Shown here: piece by piece, positions 60,247-64,000 of the stretch
Position numbering within the stretch: the stretch's first letter is position 1
Layout: each line of letters begins with the position of its first letter
Assembly: GCA_029946065.1 (NCBI GenBank)
Contig: JAQSDU010000014.1
Location: 179,160 to 243,159, forward strand
DNA: 64,000 nucleotides
DNA from: Flavobacterium sp.
Lineage (GTDB): Bacteria > Bacteroidota > Bacteroidia > Flavobacteriales > Flavobacteriaceae
Reading direction: 5' to 3'
Made by a program: the position numbers and the translations under genes
The notes under the pieces: model-generated
The model's database searches: none
What the model saw: only the letters and a program-made list of their open reading frames with translations
What the model was told of the DNA's origin: nothing

Positions 60247-61872
60247 ATGAAACGTTACCTTTTCCTTGTATTCATTGTCCAGCTATCATTTGCACAGCAA
60301 CCGTTCCCAATAAACCGTTATGGTGAAGTTACCGATAGGAGTCTTGATAAGTTGATAAAAAAGCGAGGCTATGAGGTAGTTTCCGCATTTGACACGGTTT
60401 CTAAAACACCGCTTATGATTTATGCGCAATATCTCAAGGGTGGTAAATTTGGCATCCTCAATGTAAATGGCGTGGAGGTCACTGGGGCAGTTTATGACAA
60501 AATAGTCGGCTTGGAGCTTTTGGGAGCAAACAAATTTAAATATCCTTCAAAATATATCGTCAAAGAAAATGGCAAGTACGGCCTTATTCAGAACACTGGA
60601 AAGCAGTTATTGCCGTCAACGCTTGATGGGCTTTCCTATAAGGAAGGCGACTCTCTTTTCGTTTTAACCAACAATAATTCAAGGACAATTGTGAATGCGT
60701 CGGGGCAATTCGTAAAGCAGGTGACAGATTATAATCAGGAAGAAACGCCCAGGAAAGCTACAAAACCTAACAAGATACTTTCCGACGACGGTAAGACCTA
60801 TAATTTACGAACTTATTCCGGAAAAGAAATTACTGTGCCCAACATTGGTGCCGTGGTGCAGCAATATGAAGAAACCGTGACGTTTAAAGATGAGAAAAAT
60901 AAGGTGGGTTTGTACAGCGCCAAAGCCCAAAAGTTGGTTGTGCCTTTTATATATGATGGCGTAGAATTAGTGAGTAAAGGGCATTATAAGGTTTGGCAGG
61001 GAAACCTCTATGGCGTGGTTGACAGTATTGGACAAGTGAAGCTACCTTTGAAATATGAATTCCTTGGATTTACATCGGGCGGTACTTACGCCTATCGCGA
61101 TAAGAAATACACAATTTTTGATAAAAACTACCTGCCATTATCAGATTTAGCATTTGATGGTTATTCGTACCTGGGACTAAAGGGGCTGATACTGAAATAT
61201 AACGGAAAATACGGTATACTCGACACTATTGGGAAGGTCATTGCTCCATTTGAGTACGATATGATGTCGGTACCTCAGGATCACGACCTTCCGTTTACGA
61301 TTGTTCTAGCCAGCAAAGGCGGCAAATATGGGGTGATGGATTTTAGTGGAAAAGTGTACACAGCATTTAAATACGATGAGGTGCTCCCGGAAAGTCTGCT
61401 GTTTTCAGACAGCATTATAATGGTGGCGGAGCCAATGGGAATTTCGAATCAACCGAATCGTTTTCATTTTGTCAAAATCGGTGCAAAATACGGATTGCTT
61501 GACAACGACTTTAAAATGATATTGCCGGCAGAATATGATTATTTCTTAAAATGCGGAGAGCGGAACGTGTTAAGAGCAAAAAAGGGAGGGAAATGGGGCC
61601 TTATTGACGCACGTAATTTCAAGATTCTAATCCCATTTATATATGACATACAGCCGGAATACAAAAATGGCAACTATTGGGTCACAAAGGACAAACAATA
61701 TGGGTTGGTAAATCGTACTGGTAAGTACCTTATTCCACTTGGGGAACTTAACAACTTTAATTCCGACAAGACGTACAAAGGCCTTTGGCAAGTGTCAAAT
61801 TATTTGGAGCGCAGTTCTTTTTATTTGGATTACGCCGGGCGAAGGACAAGTAAAGTTTTTTGGAAACAGTAA
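60247..61872 (+). CDS. Secreted WG-repeat protein
   Basis: From the ATG at 60247 the 541-residue protein has a signal peptide (MKRYLFLVFIVQLSFAQQ) and about nine WG-type repeats of the form KYGLIDxxGKxILPxxYDxI. Examples are GKYGLIQNTGKQLLP, LYGVVDSIGQVKLPLKYEFL, GKYGILDTIGKVIAPFEYDM and GKWGLIDARNFKILIPFIYD. Such repeats form a beta-propeller-like surface of unknown ligand. An in-frame ATG at 60208 would put the leader behind 13 polar residues, so I reject it. It lies between two copies of a 140-bp repeat. Confidence 0.88.
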   Translation: MKRYLFLVFIVQLSFAQQPFPINRYGEVTDRSLDKLIKKRGYEVVSAFDTVSKTPLMIYAQYLKGGKFGILNVNGVEVTGAVYDKIVGLELLGANKFKYPSKYIVKENGKYGLIQNTGKQLLPSTLDGLSYKEGDSLFVLTNNNSRTIVNASGQFVKQVTDYNQEETPRKATKPNKILSDDGKTYNLRTYSGKEITVPNIGAVVQQYEETVTFKDEKNKVGLYSAKAQKLVVPFIYDGVELVSKGHYKVWQGNLYGVVDSIGQVKLPLKYEFLGFTSGGTYAYRDKKYTIFDKNYLPLSDLAFDGYSYLGLKGLILKYNGKYGILDTIGKVIAPFEYDMMSVPQDHDLPFTIVLASKGGKYGVMDFSGKVYTAFKYDEVLPESLLFSDSIIMVAEPMGISNQPNRFHFVKIGAKYGLLDNDFKMILPAEYDYFLKCGERNVLRAKKGGKWGLIDARNFKILIPFIYDIQPEYKNGNYWVTKDKQYGLVNRTGKYLIPLGELNNFNSDKTYKGLWQVSNYLERSSFYLDYAGRRTSKVFWKQ

Positions 61873-62003
61873 TACGTTTATAAGTCGAATTACAAACATT
61901 AATATTTTGTTTCTATGATTTAACTTCGAGTGATCGCAGGCAAAACTACTTTGCTTGTATTTAAGAATACCTGTAATTCAAGTCGCAAATCCTAGTTAAC
62001 AAG

Positions 62004-62143
62004 CCCCGCTGTCGCGCAAATCCTTTCGCGTGACAAATAATTTAATTTAAAAATCACAAAGTAATCGGGATAAAAGAATTACCCGAGATGTTTTATTTTT
62101 TCAGAACTTTGACTTATGACGCCATGCGAAAGGAATCGCGCGG
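62004..62143 (+). repeat. 140-bp flanking repeat, copy 2
   Basis: Runs from CCCCGCTGTCGCGCAAATCC to GAAAGGAATCGCGCGG. The ends are inverted copies with two mismatches, as in a small non-autonomous element. Same orientation as copy 1. Confidence 0.7.
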
Positions 62144-62177
62144 TGGTGGTGGTCCCTACTGCCCGTTATGAAATACT

Positions 62178-62301
62178 GTCATTGCGAGGCACGAAGCAAT
62201 CTGTTGCGGTTGAACGGAAAGGTGGTTTAAAGAAATAACTGGTTGAACGAGTTGTGTCTTTAGTAAGCGCACGTTAAGATTGCTTCGTACCTCGCAATGA
62301 C
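62178..62301. repeat. 124-bp element with 25-bp terminal inverted repeats
   Basis: GTCATTGCGAGGCACGAAGC plus AATCT at the left and its inverted copy AGATTGCTTCGTACCTCGCA plus ATGAC at the right differ at one position. Half copies occur at 48368 and, degenerate, at 40366. This looks like a non-autonomous dispersed element. Confidence 0.8.
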
Positions 62302-62460
62302 AAACGTTAAGATAAAGAGATAAAATCCGTGAGCATCTGTTCAATCCGTGTCATCTGTGTACCATTTTCACCACCACGCGCTAAGTACACCAATTAATTT
62401 CTCAAAAATTATCACTCCTAAATACATTTTCCCTATTTTTATGCTATAACCTTTCACAAT

Positions 62461-63864
62461 ATGAAAAATATAGCAACCAAAACCACAACATTAATGCTGC
62501 TATTGCTAATTATCGGCTGTTCCAAATCAGATAAAACCAAAACAGCAACTTCTGGCAGCGACGCGCGTTACACACCCAAAAACTTCGTCGAACTTAAGCA
62601 TCCCGACTGGAGCAAAAACGCTACAATTTATGAAGTCAACGTTAGGCAATTCACACCAGAAGGTACCTTCAAAGCTTTTGAGACCCATTTGCCACGCATC
62701 AAAGCGATGGGAATCGATATTATCTGGCTGATGCCTATTCATCCTATCGGACTTGAAAAACGCAAAGGAAGCCTCGGCAGTGAATATTCTGTGAAAGATT
62801 ATTTCGGCGTCAATCCGGAATTCGGTTCCAAAGAAGATTTCAAACACTTGGTCGACAAGATACACCAAATGGGAATGCACGTTATCATCGACTGGGTGGC
62901 GAACCATTCGGCATGGGACAATCCACTTGCGACAGCACATCCTGATTGGTATTCCAAAACACCCGAAGGCCACTTTCAACCGACACCATGGTATGACTGG
63001 GACGACGTAATTGATTTTGACTATGATAAACCGGAACTTCGAAAATACATGACCAGTGCGTTGGTATATTGGGTTAAAGATTTTAATATCGACGGATATC
63101 GCTGCGACACGGCGGGTTTTATTCCGACAGATTTTTGGGACAATGCACGCGCCGAGTTGGATGCCGTAAAACCGGTGTTTATGCTCGCCGAATGGGAATC
63201 ACGCGATTTGCATAAGAAGGCTTTCGATATGACGTATTCTTGGACCTTATTTGATAAGATGACTGCCGTAACCAAAGACAAAAAAAGTATGGCCGGTTTG
63301 GTCGAATATATGGCGCATGATGTTAGCACTTTTCCGCGTGACGGCTACCGGATGCTATTTACCGACAACCACGATATGAATTCCTGGAACGGTAATATGG
63401 TTGCCAATTTTGGTGCCGGACTGGAAGCTTCGATGGTATTATGCGGCACCATTAACGGAATGCCGTTGGTGTATGGCGGGCAGGAAGCCGGACTGGATCA
63501 TTCGCTTAAATTCTTCGATAAAGATGAGATCAACTGGTCGAAATTTCCTTATACGCCATTATTTACAAAGCTTTTTGAACTTAAACATAAAAATCATGCA
63601 CTGTGGAATGGCAGCGAAGGCGGTGTCATGATCCGGATTTTTAACGACAAACCAGAGCAAGTAATTTCATTTTCGAGAGAAAAAGACGGCAATCAGGTGA
63701 TTCCAATTGTCAATTACAGTGATAAGGAAGCAACCGTAAAACTGGATTCAAAATACCAAAAAGGCAATTATACAGAGCTATTTTCGAACACGGCTTATAC
63801 ACTAAAAGGCGATGATGTTGTAACGCTTGCTCCATGGCAATATTTGGTTTTGGTGAAGCAATAG
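62461..63864 (+). CDS. Lipoprotein alpha-amylase family (GH13) enzyme
   Basis: The 467-residue protein has a lipobox leader (MLLLLIIGCSKSD, Cys20) and a TIM barrel with the four GH13 regions: DWVANH at 144-149, DGYRCDTAGF with nucleophile Asp216, the acid Glu244 in MLAEWES, and TDNHD ending at Asp305. A beta-sandwich closes the protein. The set of catalytic residues is complete, so it should cut or transfer alpha-1,4-glucans at the cell surface or in the periplasm. No susD or susC gene is adjacent, so it is not part of a visible utilisation locus. Confidence 0.93.
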   Translation: MKNIATKTTTLMLLLLIIGCSKSDKTKTATSGSDARYTPKNFVELKHPDWSKNATIYEVNVRQFTPEGTFKAFETHLPRIKAMGIDIIWLMPIHPIGLEKRKGSLGSEYSVKDYFGVNPEFGSKEDFKHLVDKIHQMGMHVIIDWVANHSAWDNPLATAHPDWYSKTPEGHFQPTPWYDWDDVIDFDYDKPELRKYMTSALVYWVKDFNIDGYRCDTAGFIPTDFWDNARAELDAVKPVFMLAEWESRDLHKKAFDMTYSWTLFDKMTAVTKDKKSMAGLVEYMAHDVSTFPRDGYRMLFTDNHDMNSWNGNMVANFGAGLEASMVLCGTINGMPLVYGGQEAGLDHSLKFFDKDEINWSKFPYTPLFTKLFELKHKNHALWNGSEGGVMIRIFNDKPEQVISFSREKDGNQVIPIVNYSDKEATVKLDSKYQKGNYTELFSNTAYTLKGDDVVTLAPWQYLVLVKQ

Positions 63865-64000
63865 TTGGTGCTGTTAAAAATAGAACGCTGATTAAACGGA
63901 TTTTCGCTGATTTCTATTAGACTGTAAACTAATAATAACCCGTTGGGTGTAATTCAATTTGAATTGTTTTCAGCTACCTGTATTGTTTTTTTCTTTTCAA
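63865..64000. other. Right window edge, no feature seen
   Basis: The last 136 bases hold no credible frame or terminator. Confidence 0.4.

Larger units (their letters stand above)
61873..62460. other. Intergenic stretch of 588 bp with two repeat elements
   Basis: It contains copy 2 of the 140-bp repeat and the 124-bp inverted-repeat element. No gene is seen; a short minus-strand frame over the second element is an artefact of it. Confidence 0.6.

Noticed and set aside
62156..62344. Minus-strand 62-codon frame
   Set aside because: It covers the inverted-repeat element at 62178 and owes its text to it.

Overview
The window looks like a chromosomal segment of a Flavobacterium-like member of the Bacteroidota. 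The reasons are low GC, type IX secretion (T9SS) C-terminal sorting domains, many small hypothetical families that I know from Flavobacteriaceae, a Rho with a long Asn-rich insert, a fused ResB-CcsA cytochrome c maturation protein, menaquinone genes (menB, menD) and -7 promoter elements of the Bacteroidota type (TAnnTTTG). I see no rRNA, tRNA, insertion sequence or CRISPR array.

Layout. 1-25100 is mostly core genome: menB (cut by the window edge), a papain-family peptidase, a DOPA-dioxygenase-like enzyme, a CvfB-like RNA-binding protein, an AraC regulator / response regulator / histidine kinase cluster (4393-7255), a run of small envelope-stress type proteins (7437-9412), menD, a thioredoxin-like protein, an acetyltransferase, glutathione peroxidase, an ECF sigma / anti-sigma pair, ccsBA, pirin, OsmC, a DUF2520-kdsC pair, an RsmB-type rRNA methyltransferase and two secreted endonuclease I paralogues.

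25180-28131 is different: three + strand genes (serine hydrolase, small lipoprotein, alpha/beta hydrolase) are separated by about 150-nt imperfect palindromes that resemble each other and have the layout of integron attC sites. I read this as a small cassette array without a visible integrase. 28281-40281 returns to core functions: rho, a DUF4293 protein, a phosphodiesterase, truA, an ABC exporter, lpdA, an SDR / HxlR divergent pair and a flotillin-like protein.

40300-64000 is an accessory region rich in intergenic repeats. It holds two GC-richer patatin-like phospholipases (41535, 48479), a secreted beta-helix protein with a T9SS protein, a DUF6266 gene, and a tightly packed six-gene defence operon (49946-59971): hsdM, hsdS, a PIN-like nuclease, mcrB-like, mcrC-like, hsdR. 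The McrBC pair and the PIN gene sit inside the type I restriction operon. A 16-bp palindrome, CAGGTAT-NN-MTACCTR, occurs upstream of both patatin genes and of the hsd operon, and I found it in no other intergenic position of the window; it is the best hint of shared control of these accessory genes. The right end carries a WG-repeat protein flanked by two copies of a 140-bp repeat, a 124-bp inverted-repeat element, and a lipoprotein alpha-amylase family enzyme.

All assignments come from reading the sequence and from recalled family motifs; no database search was run.
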